A stretch of DNA of 64,000 nt, taken from Viola odorata. Its lineage: Eukaryota > Streptophyta > Magnoliopsida > Malpighiales > Violaceae. The notes under the pieces were generated by a model. The model saw only the letters and a program-made list of their open reading frames with translations, did not search any database and was not told the origin of the DNA. This document shows, piece after piece, positions 10,007-19,616 of this stretch. Each line of letters starts with the position of its first letter. The first letter of the stretch is position 1. The stretch is taken from the NCBI GenBank assembly GCA_963691705.1, contig OY829538.1, positions 34,182,836 through 34,246,835 on the forward strand. Direction: 5' to 3'. The translations under genes and the position numbers were made by a program.

Positions 10007-10503
10007 TGATAATATTCGGGGTTCTAGAGAGGGGTAGGTGAGGGAGATGGTCGTTCAGAATCTTTGTGCTCGCCGTCCGGTGTACCTGCAAAGCGCCGGA
10101 GGGGGTCTCCGGCGTAAACACTCCGATGCTTAAGTCAGTATAGTTGTTCCAAAGGGCAGGGGTTCAACTAGCGATCATAGGCTTACCTTTTATCTTGAAT
10201 GGTGGGGTATTTATAGGCAAAATATGAGCATTATCTGTAGGGGGTAGGCGTTATCTAGGGAAGATAAGGCCCAGGTACCTCAAGTGACGACATGTCTTCC
10301 TTGGGATGGGATAACGCCATGCGTGTGGCTAAATAACGTGTGAGACCCCCCCCCCCCCCCCCCCCCCCCCCCGCGACATCACCGTTATGTGGGGTAAGAG
10401 GCGGTAGCCATGGAGGCGGACGCCTAGTGAAAGCTACAATGTTTTGGCCTTAACGCTGGGTATAAAGATGAAAATGCCCCTAGAGTTACGTCTATAGTTA
10501 TCA
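10007..10503 (-). repeat. 5' LTR of the Tat-like element
   Basis: The LTR starts tgataatattcgg and ends tagttatca (TG...CA). On the minus strand it contains a TATA box (cctataaatacc, around 10208-10217), the segment ccccctccggcgctttgcag shared with the LTRs at 51504 and 56118, and a 27-nt C run (plus strand, 10346-10372). The bases following on the right are ttagg. Confidence 0.85.
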
Positions 10504-10989
10504 TTAGGTGATATTATTTATAATTATATTTTAATAAATAATCAAATAATGCTTCATAAATTTTAAAAATTATAAAAAAAATATAATTTCTTTATATCTT
10601 TTTCTCTTTTTCTTTCATTTTCTTTTTATTTACTTTTCTCCATTTTTTTCTTTCTCCTTCTTTAACTTCCTCCATACTATATATTCTCTTTATCATCATC
10701 TTAGCTTTCCAGTTTCCACCACTCTCCACTCGCTTCCCTTCCACCTCCACCATTTCTCCTATGCTTTGTCCTTTACCCACAAGATTTCTAAATTGCATAT
10801 TCCAATTCTCTTCTACAAAATGGAAAATAAATAAAAAATAAAATAAAACTATTATAGAGTTCGTGAGATGTAGACACTTCCATATTTTACTCCCGACCTT
10901 TGAGACCCCAAATTTTAGTCATTAATATATCGAATTTTCTTCTAGAACCCTAACGGTGCATTAAAAAATATTTTTCATATTAAAATATT
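10504..10989. other. AT-rich stretch without features
   Basis: No gene is seen. The only ORF (minus strand, 10798-10592) is Lys/Glu/Met low-complexity read from T/C-rich DNA and is not credible. Confidence 0.6.
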
Positions 10990-12300
10990 TGATGGGTGTC
11001 GAATCCGTCAAAAATAAATACAACTTATCAATACCTACAAAAAAATGCAAATAGTGGTAAGAGGTTCGATCCATAGAGAATTGAAAAACTTAAAATAAGA
11101 TAATATACCAGATATTAACACTTAGGTGAATGAGGGGTTTTTGTTTAAAACTAAGAATTGAAAAAGCAAATAAAAAGAAACAGACCAAGAATAGCCAAGA
11201 AACAAGTCAAGAGCAAACAAACAGGAAAAAAAAGAGTTCCTAGTAAAGGCTAAAGTAAAGTTACGATTCATAAGTATTCGATCATTGACGCACAAATATT
11301 CCTTTCTAGTTTACAGAATTGCTATAGAATCAAGGTACACTTATGACTCCTACTTCCCTCTCCTGTATCAAAACCACATCAGGTACACTTAGAGACGATT
11401 CCTAATCAACTAGCACCTTGTTGGTTAAAAGGTTTACTAAAATTGATTGATTGTTGAATAGGGGAAGACAATCGTAAGCCTTCGCACCTCGGTTGTCAAT
11501 CGGGGCTTCAACCTAAATACTATTCTCTACTAGCGGTACTCCGAGCTAGTTCGCGGTAGATCCATTAGCGTTAGTTTGTCTACTTCGATCTCTTGGCACG
11601 TAAGTAGCCCGAAAGGGTTACCATAACCAAGAAGAATGACAATTTCATATTAAAATCTAGGTTGATCAGACACATAAACCTAATATGAAAGTTCAAGTAT
11701 TTTAGAGAATAAATATATGCAAACATAGAAATTAAGAAGAGCGATTTAGATCTCACGAATAACTTAGAATCATAACCTAGTTGCCTTTACCAGGAATAAG
11801 AAAGATTAGCTAGAGAAAGACAAGAAAAATAAATAAATAACGGTAAAACTGTATAAATATAAAACTATTGCGTCTTCAAGGTTAAAGATAACAGGAGAAA
11901 CAGGTTCTAAACCAGAGAAAAGAGAAGAAAAGAGGTTGCTGGGCGTTCTGGTCTCTCTAAAACCCTAGGGAGACTATATATATAGTTTCCTCCCTCAATA
12001 ATATCTCTAAAAAGAATAAATAAATCTTAATTATACTCTAATTGTATTTAATCACTCTTTCTCTCTAATTAGAAGTCTACAAAGATGAGATAAGAAAGGA
12101 TGCTACTCCAATTCTTCTTCGGATAAGACCAACAATCGTAATCGCATTAGACATTTTCCGCAAGTATCGCTTGGATTCTTCTGCCAGCCTAAACGGATCG
12201 TTTTTGGCCAAGAGACTAACCAAGAAAGGTGTTTGCTCCATTCTGCCTAGAAATGACTCTTTTCTGGCCCCTTTTTCACTTTTTCTGTTCTAGAGCTATT
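10990..12300 (-). repeat. LTR-like repeat, probable solo or truncated LTR
   Basis: The stretch begins tgatgggtgtcgaatccgtc, nearly the same as 47451 (tgatgggtgccgaatccgtc). Both are followed, about 70-80 bp on, by a taagaggttc block and then by AT-rich sequence with similar order. On the minus strand this would be an LTR ending in ...CA with a TATA-like ctatatatatag near 11975-11985. There is no coding sequence. The right end is not defined; I stop near the change to very AT-rich DNA at about 12300. Confidence 0.5.
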
Positions 12301-13137
12301 TTCTGCAAATGTAAAAAAATTCATCTCTAATCAGTAAAATCACCATCTAAATTACATGAAAATAGAGGGTAAAAACAGCTACAATTTAAACTCAATTAAT
12401 ATTATTAAAAACATAAAAATTCAAAAAATAAAAAAATGGAGTTTAAATTTATTATTATTATATATTATAATAATTTAAATTTAAAAAAATAGGAGAAAGT
12501 AAAAAAACTTTTAAAAAATAGGAGAAACTATTAAAAATTATAAAATGCAAACAATTAAAGAAAATTATAAAAAATTTGAAGAATTCTTAAAAATATACTA
12601 TAAAAGATTCAAAAAAATTATGAAAAATTCAAAAGAGATTGATAATTTTTTAATATGTTTTAATAATTAAATAAAATTATCAAAATTATAAAATTCAAAA
12701 ATATAAAAAATCTAAAAAAATATTAATAACTTAATATTTTTATAATTATTTCCTTTCTCCTATGAAAACAATTCAATCTCTATTTTTTTTAGTTTTTCAT
12801 ATTTTTTTATACTTTATAATTTTAATAATTTTAATATTTTAAGTAGTTAAACTTAAAATTGCACCTTAAAATATTTTTGCCGAGTAAAATAATCGAAGAG
12901 TACAACACCTATAGTGGGCTCATTTTATGGAAATCCGGTTTGCCAAACAAGCCGTAATCACGCGACTTGATGTAATCCGATAACCAAACATCAGCGAACC
13001 TGCGACGTCAGACCCACACACGGACAATCTCTCCGTCTCGCTGGCTAGGGATTGCAATTCCAAAGGTTTGGCGGTGAATAAGTTGTTCATTGCTGTCGTT
13101 CAGCTTGGAGATACCTAAAGCCTTGCCATCCTCGAAA
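12301..13137 (+). promoter_or_regulatory. AT-rich DNA, then CBP20 promoter and 5' untranslated region
   Basis: About 550 bp of very AT-rich DNA holds no features. From about 12900 composition becomes mixed, and the last ~150 bp before ATG 13138 look like a transcribed leader. No canonical TATA box is evident close to the start, as is common for housekeeping genes. Confidence 0.4.
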
Positions 13138-16100
13138 ATGGCTTCTCTCTTTAAGGTATTGCCTACAACTTCCATTCTCTCTACCGCATGTTAGAATTGT
13201 TATTATTCGTAAGCTTTTGGTAATTGGTTTTTTGGAACCGTGCTTGCTTTTAGGATCCGTACAAGCTTTCAGTGTATCGAGATAGGAGGTTTCCTGGGTC
13301 ACAAGAGGATTTTGATCACGCACTTCTAACCTCATCCACTGTTTACATTGGTAACTTGTCTTTCTACACCACTGAAGAGCAAGTTTATGAGCTGTTTACT
13401 CGAGCTGGAGAAATTAAGAAAATCATCATGGGATTAGATAAAAACACTAAAACCCCATGTGGGTTTTGCTTCGTTTTGTAAGTATCCATAAATTCTAAGG
13501 AGGTTATTGTCATTGGAATTCTTTTAATTGTTTGAAAATTAATATAAGTGTAGCTAATTTGATATCATTGTCTCTATAAGATATTATTCCAGAGAAGATA
13601 CTGAGGATGCAGTGAAGTACGTAAGTGGGACGATTCTGGATGACCGTCCTATTCGTGTGGACTTTGATTGGGGATTTCAAGAAGGAAGGCAATGGGGCCG
13701 TGGCCGAAGTGGAGGGCAGGTGAGTTTACTTGCTGACTAAAAAGGTTTATCTATTCTTTTCAACTTTTTCCCCGTTTGGGTTAGCTTAAATTTTTTCTAA
13801 GATGGTCTTTTTCACAGGTGCGAGATGAATATCGTACAGATTATGATCCTGATATCCTTTTAGTTGTACTTTTTACATATTAGTTCTCACATTCATTTCA
13901 GTAGGTCATGGTGATATGACTTCAGATTTCTGATATAGGATGTTGGTTGGGTATTCTGTATCTTTTGGTTCCTTTGGACTGGGTTCATGACATGTACTCA
14001 AACCGTGTTGGCTGACATGGTTACGTAATTCGGGAGAGGGCGCACTTACCAATGTAGGCTGTGCAATATTCGTTAATGAAGTTTGGACCTCTTCTGTTTT
14101 CTCTCTCTTTTTTTGCTTTCTTCTCATTGATCAATTGCATTTGATTTGAGTTGTTCATTTGCATCTACATAAGAGGCTACCTCCTGCAATTTTTTGATCA
14201 ACTGATGCCTTTTTCTATTTCATATAGTTTATTATTAGTTGAAACAATTTTAATAGGTCCTTTCAGTTTCCTTAACTTGTTATACGTAGAGGTGGTTATG
14301 GAAAATTAGTTCAGCGAGAGTTGGAAGCACAAAGACAGCTTGTGGATTATGGCGCTGGGTCATTGGGTTCTTTCCCTCCAGTTATGCCTCCTCATTGTAA
14401 GTTGTTCCAAAAAAATAGCATACCAATTTGAACTGCAATTCAGAATTTTCCTTTAGTTTGCTTGAATGGTTCCTTTCTTTGGTTTTATTCTGTATGCTTT
14501 TTACAGAAGTTGGGTCAAAATTCCAAATGTAGAACGGTGGAGGTCTATGATATTTGCATTGAAAAAACGCAAAACTAGAAATTCAATCGTCTTCCTTTTA
14601 CAAGGCAATCTTTGTTGGAAAATGATCTTAGTGTAGTTGTCTTAGAGTTAGAATCCTAGTGGAGTTGTGTGCTTGTTTGTTATTTTCTAACATTAGAATT
14701 CTAGTGGACATGTGTTCCTTGTTTGATGGGTTAGTTTTACTACCATACTTGTGAACTGTTGTATACTGTTGCATATTGAGCATTTGAGGGCAATCTAGTG
14801 TAACTTTTGAGCACTTTCTCCCTGAAGTACCTTTTTTTTTAAATTTTACAATCACTTCTATTATGTTCTCTTTTTTTAAGTTTTAACTTTTGCTTAGCAA
14901 CAGGCACCTTGGTTGTACATTTTTCTTCTAAATCTCTGCCTTAAAGAAAAAGTTGCAAAGCGTATAAATCATGCTTCTCTTTTTCTTTAGTTACACATTC
15001 ACTTAAAAAATCTTTCCTGGGGTAGATATACATGATCTGTCTGGGTTTACTTCACAGTATACAATCCATATAAATTTAAAATGTTGTTGCCTGCTTGGCG
15101 TGAGTAATAATGGGCTGGAATGTCCATTATGACCCCTTTCTTTTCTTTGGTCATGGTGGTGTTGAATGCCAATGGGTGGTTACTTTTTTGGTTTATAAGT
15201 CAGACCTGTGTTGTAAGGATGGGGACATAATAGGAATATCAAATGCTAGTTTATACACAACATGTTGGTTGGTTGTGGACTTACGGGCACTGTTGCTCCT
15301 CTTTTGTACTTTTATCATCTCATTTGCAGCATCACTAGGCTGTTTGCAATGATCTTCGCCTGGTTTAGCTTTTTTCTTATGGGCTGATTGTAGGAGACCA
15401 GTTTAGAGTGTGGGTTTTCCTTTATGTCGCCTGTTCGGTTTACCATAAATGAAAAGAAAATCATACTTATAATAGTCTCAAATATAGTTTCTTATATGGA
15501 TGTTTCCACAAAGCTTTGACATGTTCTCCTTGAGGTTGCTTGGAGAGTTCTGGAACCATTATACTATTGTTCCTTTAATGGTATACTCCCTTCGTAATTT
15601 TTTAGTTGTCCAGTTTTCATTTCCAATGCTGTTGGTTGTAATTTTTGACAAGCTTACCCCCTAATACTCTTTAATGGTAGTGTCATATATGCATAGAATT
15701 TGAGAATAAGTTAGGGGGTAATTTTGTCTTTCACTCTTATAACCACTTCTAATCATTACATTGGTCTGTGTGTTTTTAGTTAAATGGACAACTAAAAAAT
15801 CACGGAGGGAGTAATATTTAGTTCAAAGTGCTTGTTTCCAATATGTGGCTTCTTATAATTTACCTAAAAGTGATTGTGCATCATGCATGGAAGTTTCTGC
15901 ATCAATATCCTCTGATATTTTAGCTCTGCAGATGGTGGTAGACGCGGTGGTGGGCATGGTCATGGTGGTTCTCAGCGGCAGGGTAGAGGTATTCTCCCTT
16001 GAATTTTCCTCCTTTCATAATTTTCTTTTAGTGGATCAACCATACCCATGTATAGTTGGTCCACCCCACCTTGTTATGGGCATACTGGCCTTTGTCTGAC

Positions 16101-16550
16101 TTGTCATTTTGGAAATGCAGATTTTCACCGTAAGCGATACCGAGAGGATGACCGACATGCTCTTGAGTCTAATAAAAGAACATCGGATCATGAATCCAGA
16201 AGAAACTCAGATCCCGACTCCCGACCGGTAATTCTTTGATACTGACTTAGTTGCCTACTCTTACCACAGTCAGTGTTTATAATTGCCAACCTGTTGCTGA
16301 TAGCTAAGACATCTTACTGGAGGTTTATGTTTTCTACTTAAAGAGGGGACTCTGGCTTACTGCCTGCTTTTAGCTTGACCCTGGCTTTGTAACAATGTTG
16401 ATTTTTTACATTCTTTGTGTCCCCGTTCTGAAAATGCTACATTTCGTGGTGCAATTGTGTTTTCATTTGATGCAACAGGAGAAGAATCCACGATTTCGTG
16501 AGAGCGGGGACTCTGATGAAGATGATGATGAACGGAAGAGACGAGAATAG
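13138..16550 (+). CDS. CBP20: Nuclear cap-binding protein subunit 2 (CBP20)
   Basis: CBP20 binds the 7-methylguanosine cap of nuclear RNA with CBP80 and acts in splicing, microRNA processing and export. Eight exons join in frame: 13138-13155, 13254-13477, 13581-13719, 13818-13851, 14286-14396, 15932-15988, 16121-16227 and 16479-16550, giving 253 residues, close to the size known in plants. The start MASLFK is separated from [15 protein letters not shown] by intron 1, as in the family. An RRM with RNP2 (VYIGNL) and RNP1 (CGFCFVLY) is encoded by exons 2-3, followed by the cap-binding-associated [26 protein letters not shown] stretch split over exons 3-4. The tail is Arg/Gly/Ser-rich with basic clusters, as in plant CBP20. 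Intron 4 is AT-AC, intron 5 carries a MITE. All other introns are GT-AG. No defects are seen. Confidence 0.95.
13852..14285 (+). other. U12-type AT-AC intron (CBP20 intron 4)
   Basis: The only junction that restores the CBP20 frame joins ...GATCCTG to GTAGAGGT. The removed intron starts atatcctttt, the U12 5' splice site consensus, and ends in ac. A perfect U12 branch-point sequence ttccttaac lies at 14268-14276, about 10 nt before the 3' end. Plant CBP20 is known for an AT-AC intron, so this is a conserved feature. Confidence 0.95.
15586..15811. mobile_element. Stowaway-type MITE in CBP20 intron 5
   Basis: The 226-bp element starts ctcccttcgtaattttttag and ends with the inverted counterpart ctaaaaaatcacggagggag. 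It is flanked by TA on both sides. It has no coding capacity. The terminal ctccctccgt matches the ends of the mariner-like element at 40057-46344, whose transposase type mobilises such MITEs. Confidence 0.9.
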
Positions 16551-18294
16551 CTGTTCTTTATGTTTCACCTATGAAGTTAGCTTAGTAGTCTGTATGAATG
16601 AGTGGAAAGGTGTAATTGCCAAGTTAAGGACCATCTAGATTTTTATTATTAATGGGTTCAATACATGATCTCCGGTGCTGATTGAGCGAGTTTCGGATCC
16701 TTGTTAAGTTCAGATTGTCGCCTACAGGCCAGATTTTCATACTTTCTTCTAAATTGCAGTTGCCTCATGGTTTTTGTTCTGTTTAAAGCATTTTGTGTGG
16801 ACAAAAAATGCTAAATTCCACCATAATATCGTGAAGGATGTGGTGACTTTCTACTCAAATTTTTGGACATCACAGCCAGGGATAGGGAGTAGAATATTGA
16901 TTTTGTGGAAGTTATAACTGAGATTTGTTCATAAAACAGACGTGCATAGAAGCTAATTACAATAGAGTAGCTTATGTTGCTAAGGCTCTGTTTGGGTTTG
17001 CTTGATACTTCTGTTAGAAGTTGTTTTATCTATTGAATTCGTGGTTGGAGAAATCGGAATCTGCTGGGAACAATACCACCACATGCCCTAGGAGATTCCG
17101 GGATCCACAATTGAAATTTGAATCTAACAGAACTGATATAACGACCTGTAATCTTTGTCCATATATATAATAAGGGTTCAATCGCTCGGAACAAATCATG
17201 GTATGCCCTAGATTAATAATATCGTAAGAATGATGCTACACATTTCTTAAAATACTGACTTTTCGACCCAACCATCTGTTAAGAAAATGATTGGGGTTTA
17301 TTCTTTTTTTTTTTTTTTTTTTTAACAGGGTAAGTTCAAATTGATCCAGCATGCATTGAGTTGCTTCAAACATAAATTCTTAACCTATTAAAGTTAACTC
17401 AACAACTCCTGATATTTTCTATTTGTATTAATTTGGTTCTACCGTCACTATTAATTCACTTTTCGATCAAATTTTGCGTGAAGGAGTGACCTAATTCCAA
17501 TTCATATCGTGTATAATTATTCCAGAGCAAAGAGTCCGTTCCTTTTCTAATTCGTTTTTTATACTTAATTTTTTAATTATTTTCTTCATATTTTCAAATA
17601 ATGAAATAATACTGATTGAGATTATTACAAACTACATGTGTCCACTTAAATAAACAAGCAATACTCATCATAAACAAGCTTGGAAGAGGAACATGAAAAC
17701 ATCTGTTGTAAAGTGAGAGCAGAAGATCTATTTCAATTCAAGTAAAGGAACCCATGAGTTTGAACTTGAAGCTCAAAACCAGACAGACAGTCAGTCAATA
17801 AAACTCTCTAAGAGCAAAAAAAACGACAGTTAATAAAGTTTGGAGAGAATATCTTATATTTAGAATAAACCTCAATAAATAACAAAACAAAGCAAGTTAG
17901 AATTATGGATTTAAATTCATAAAACAAGTTAGATTTCTTGGCAGCCCCATCCCATCCCAGTAAGAACAAATTTGGATAAAGCTAGTAGTTAATGTACAAA
18001 ATTGACCATTTTATTATGTAAAATTACATCTTAATACTAGTATGCGTTTTCATATAATATAGTTATTAAATTAATTATGGACATTCATTGAAACAAAAAT
18101 GAAGGGTTGTGTATTTCAAGCATTATTTTCTTGTCTTCCAATTACATAGGACCTTGCAAGATTCTGAGTATCACAACCTGCGGAAAGCTCAAATGGCGGA
18201 AAACTTTATCAAACGGCCCTCATAGTCATACAATTACACTAAACTCTAGTATCTGCCGCATTTGAATATCATAAAATTGATCATGACTTAAAAT
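16551..18294. other. CBP20 3' region and intergenic DNA
   Basis: The first few hundred bases are the likely 3' untranslated region of CBP20. A T run lies near 17307-17323. No further gene or repeat boundary could be supported. Confidence 0.5.
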
Positions 18295-19477
18295 CAGTGT
18301 TATCAGAACCGGACCGGACAGAGAACCGAAAATGGAAATTTGATGGTTCAACCGGGTTGAACCGGATTCGACCGGATTGTAGTTGCTGGTCCGTCCGGAA
18401 CCGTTCGCACATTAAACCGGCAAATCTTAGACTAAAAAACCGGATTAAACCGGATTGAACCGGCTGGTTTTTTTACTGTAGCATTTTATAATATATAAAA
18501 ATAAAGTATATCAATCAAGTAGATCAAAAGTTGAAAATAAAGAAACTATTTAACATTCAAATGAAACTTAAATATTCCAATTACAAAATAAAGAAACAAT
18601 CCAACATTCAAACACTTAAATATTCATACACACTTAATTATCCAAATTACAAAATAAAGAAACAATCCAACATTCAAATGAAATCATTCTCAAAGTTTAA
18701 ACACCTAAATATTTAAATTACAACAAAATTAATTCCATGGATTGGTTTCAGGTTGAGAGGTCGAGCCACTAGTGTTGTCGAAAATGTCTTGAACAAAAAA
18801 TCCGCTTTCATTTCCTTCATCTTCATCATTGTCATCATCAAGCATATTTTGTAGGTTCAACTCTAGTATTATCAAATAAAACATGAATCAATAAATTAAC
18901 AATAATACAACAAGAAAAGAGAAAGAAAATCGAGAAAGAGAACCTGCTGTTGCTGTCGCCGTCGCCTGTCGGGCCGCCTGCTGTCGCCGTCGCCGGTCAC
19001 TGCCCCTTGCGGTCCGTCGCCGGTCACTGCCCCCACGCCGCTCGCCTCTAGGGTTTGTAGTTGTTTTCTTGCTTGCTGCTGCTGTAAACGTGAAACAAAG
19101 AAAGGAAATTAAAACAGGGGCAAAGGATTTCGCGAAAGAGAAGAAAACTTAAGTGAAGAGCAAAACGACGCCGTTTTGGCAGGTGCCAAAACGGCGTCGT
19201 TTTGATAATTCTCTGGTGGGCTCAAAGCCCACATGTGAAAACGGTGTTGTTTCGGCCCATGGGCCGTGCCAAAACGACGACGTTTTAGAAAGGCAAAAAA
19301 CCGGCCAATTTGTTAAAAAACCGACCGGTTCGCCGGTTGGCAAAAAACCGGCCGGTTCGTCCGGTCGGACCCGGGTCAGAGGGCAATCCGGTCCAAAAGG
19401 CGAATCGGACCGGAAACGTGAAAAATCCGGTTGAACCGGACCGAACCGGCCGGTCCGGTCCGGTTCTGATAACAATG
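18295..19477. mobile_element. Non-autonomous hAT-type element with 8-bp target duplication
   Basis: The element is flanked by cttaaaat at 18287-18294 and 19478-19485. Its ends are cagtgttatcagaaccgg and the inverted ccggttctgataacaatg, with many further accgg/ccggt repeats just inside both ends. The 8-bp duplication and terminal repeats are those of hAT transposons. Inside are short tandem repeats (about 18540-18700), a GC-rich segment (18945-19070) and a strong hairpin (19161-19204). A 38-codon minus-strand frame at 18845-18729, Asp/Glu-rich and ending NPWN, could be the tail of a lost transposase gene; this is weak. The overlapping ORFs at 19149-19575 come from the Gly/Pro-coding accgg repeats and are not genes. 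Confidence 0.85.
19161..19204. repeat. Perfect 20-bp inverted repeat with 4-nt loop
   Basis: Arms 19161-19180 and 19185-19204 are perfect inverted copies around the loop aggt. Each arm itself contains the near-palindrome aaaacgacgccgtttt. A related caaaacgacgacgttttag follows at about 19269-19287. It lies inside the hAT-type element. Confidence 0.95.
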
Positions 19478-19616
19478 CTTAAAATTACAATATCAAACCC
19501 CAAACACAAAGAATAATAGCAGAAAATCACTCCCCCACCTCGAGCTCCACGCCTCATTCCCACTTTGAAGCACATTGGTCGAAAACCACATCATCACCAT
19601 GATGCAATTGTCCAAT

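Larger units (their letters stand above)
1428..10503 (-). mobile_element. Tat-like Ty3/gypsy retrotransposon derivative lacking pol, with antisense ORFs
   Basis: The element reads right to left. An intact-looking LTR (10007-10503), a primer binding site (9987-10005) and a gag N-terminus (9920-9070) are followed directly by about 7.3 kb carrying only plus-strand ORFs, and then by the inner part of the other LTR (1681-1428). The left LTR matches the right one over its last ~250 bp, including ggtaagaggcggtagccatgg, and ends in the same ttatca. No protease, reverse transcriptase, RNase H or integrase lies between the LTRs. Antisense extra ORFs near the 3' LTR are known from the Tat clade (Grande/RIRE2-type elements), so the arrangement fits a Tat element whose gag C-terminus and pol were deleted. 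The left LTR is truncated and joined to foreign sequence, so no target duplication can be shown. Confidence 0.75.

Noticed and set aside
10592..10798. 68-codon minus-strand ORF rich in Lys, Glu and Met
   Set aside because: It is the complement of a T/C-rich low-complexity stretch.
13906..14127. 73-codon minus-strand ORF
   Set aside because: It lies within the AT-AC intron of CBP20 and has no feature of a gene.
15110..15352. 80-codon plus-strand ORF in CBP20 intron 5
   Set aside because: Hydrophobic chance frame in T-rich intron DNA; exon 5 and exon 6 of CBP20 join in frame without it.
16980..17180. Possible further MITE (ggctctgtttggg start)
   Set aside because: I could not find a matching inverted end or a target duplication.
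19149..19575. Several overlapping ORFs of 68-108 codons on both strands
   Set aside because: They are produced by accgg/ccggt repeats and the hairpin of the hAT-type element, with Gly/Pro/Arg/Thr repeats and no domain.
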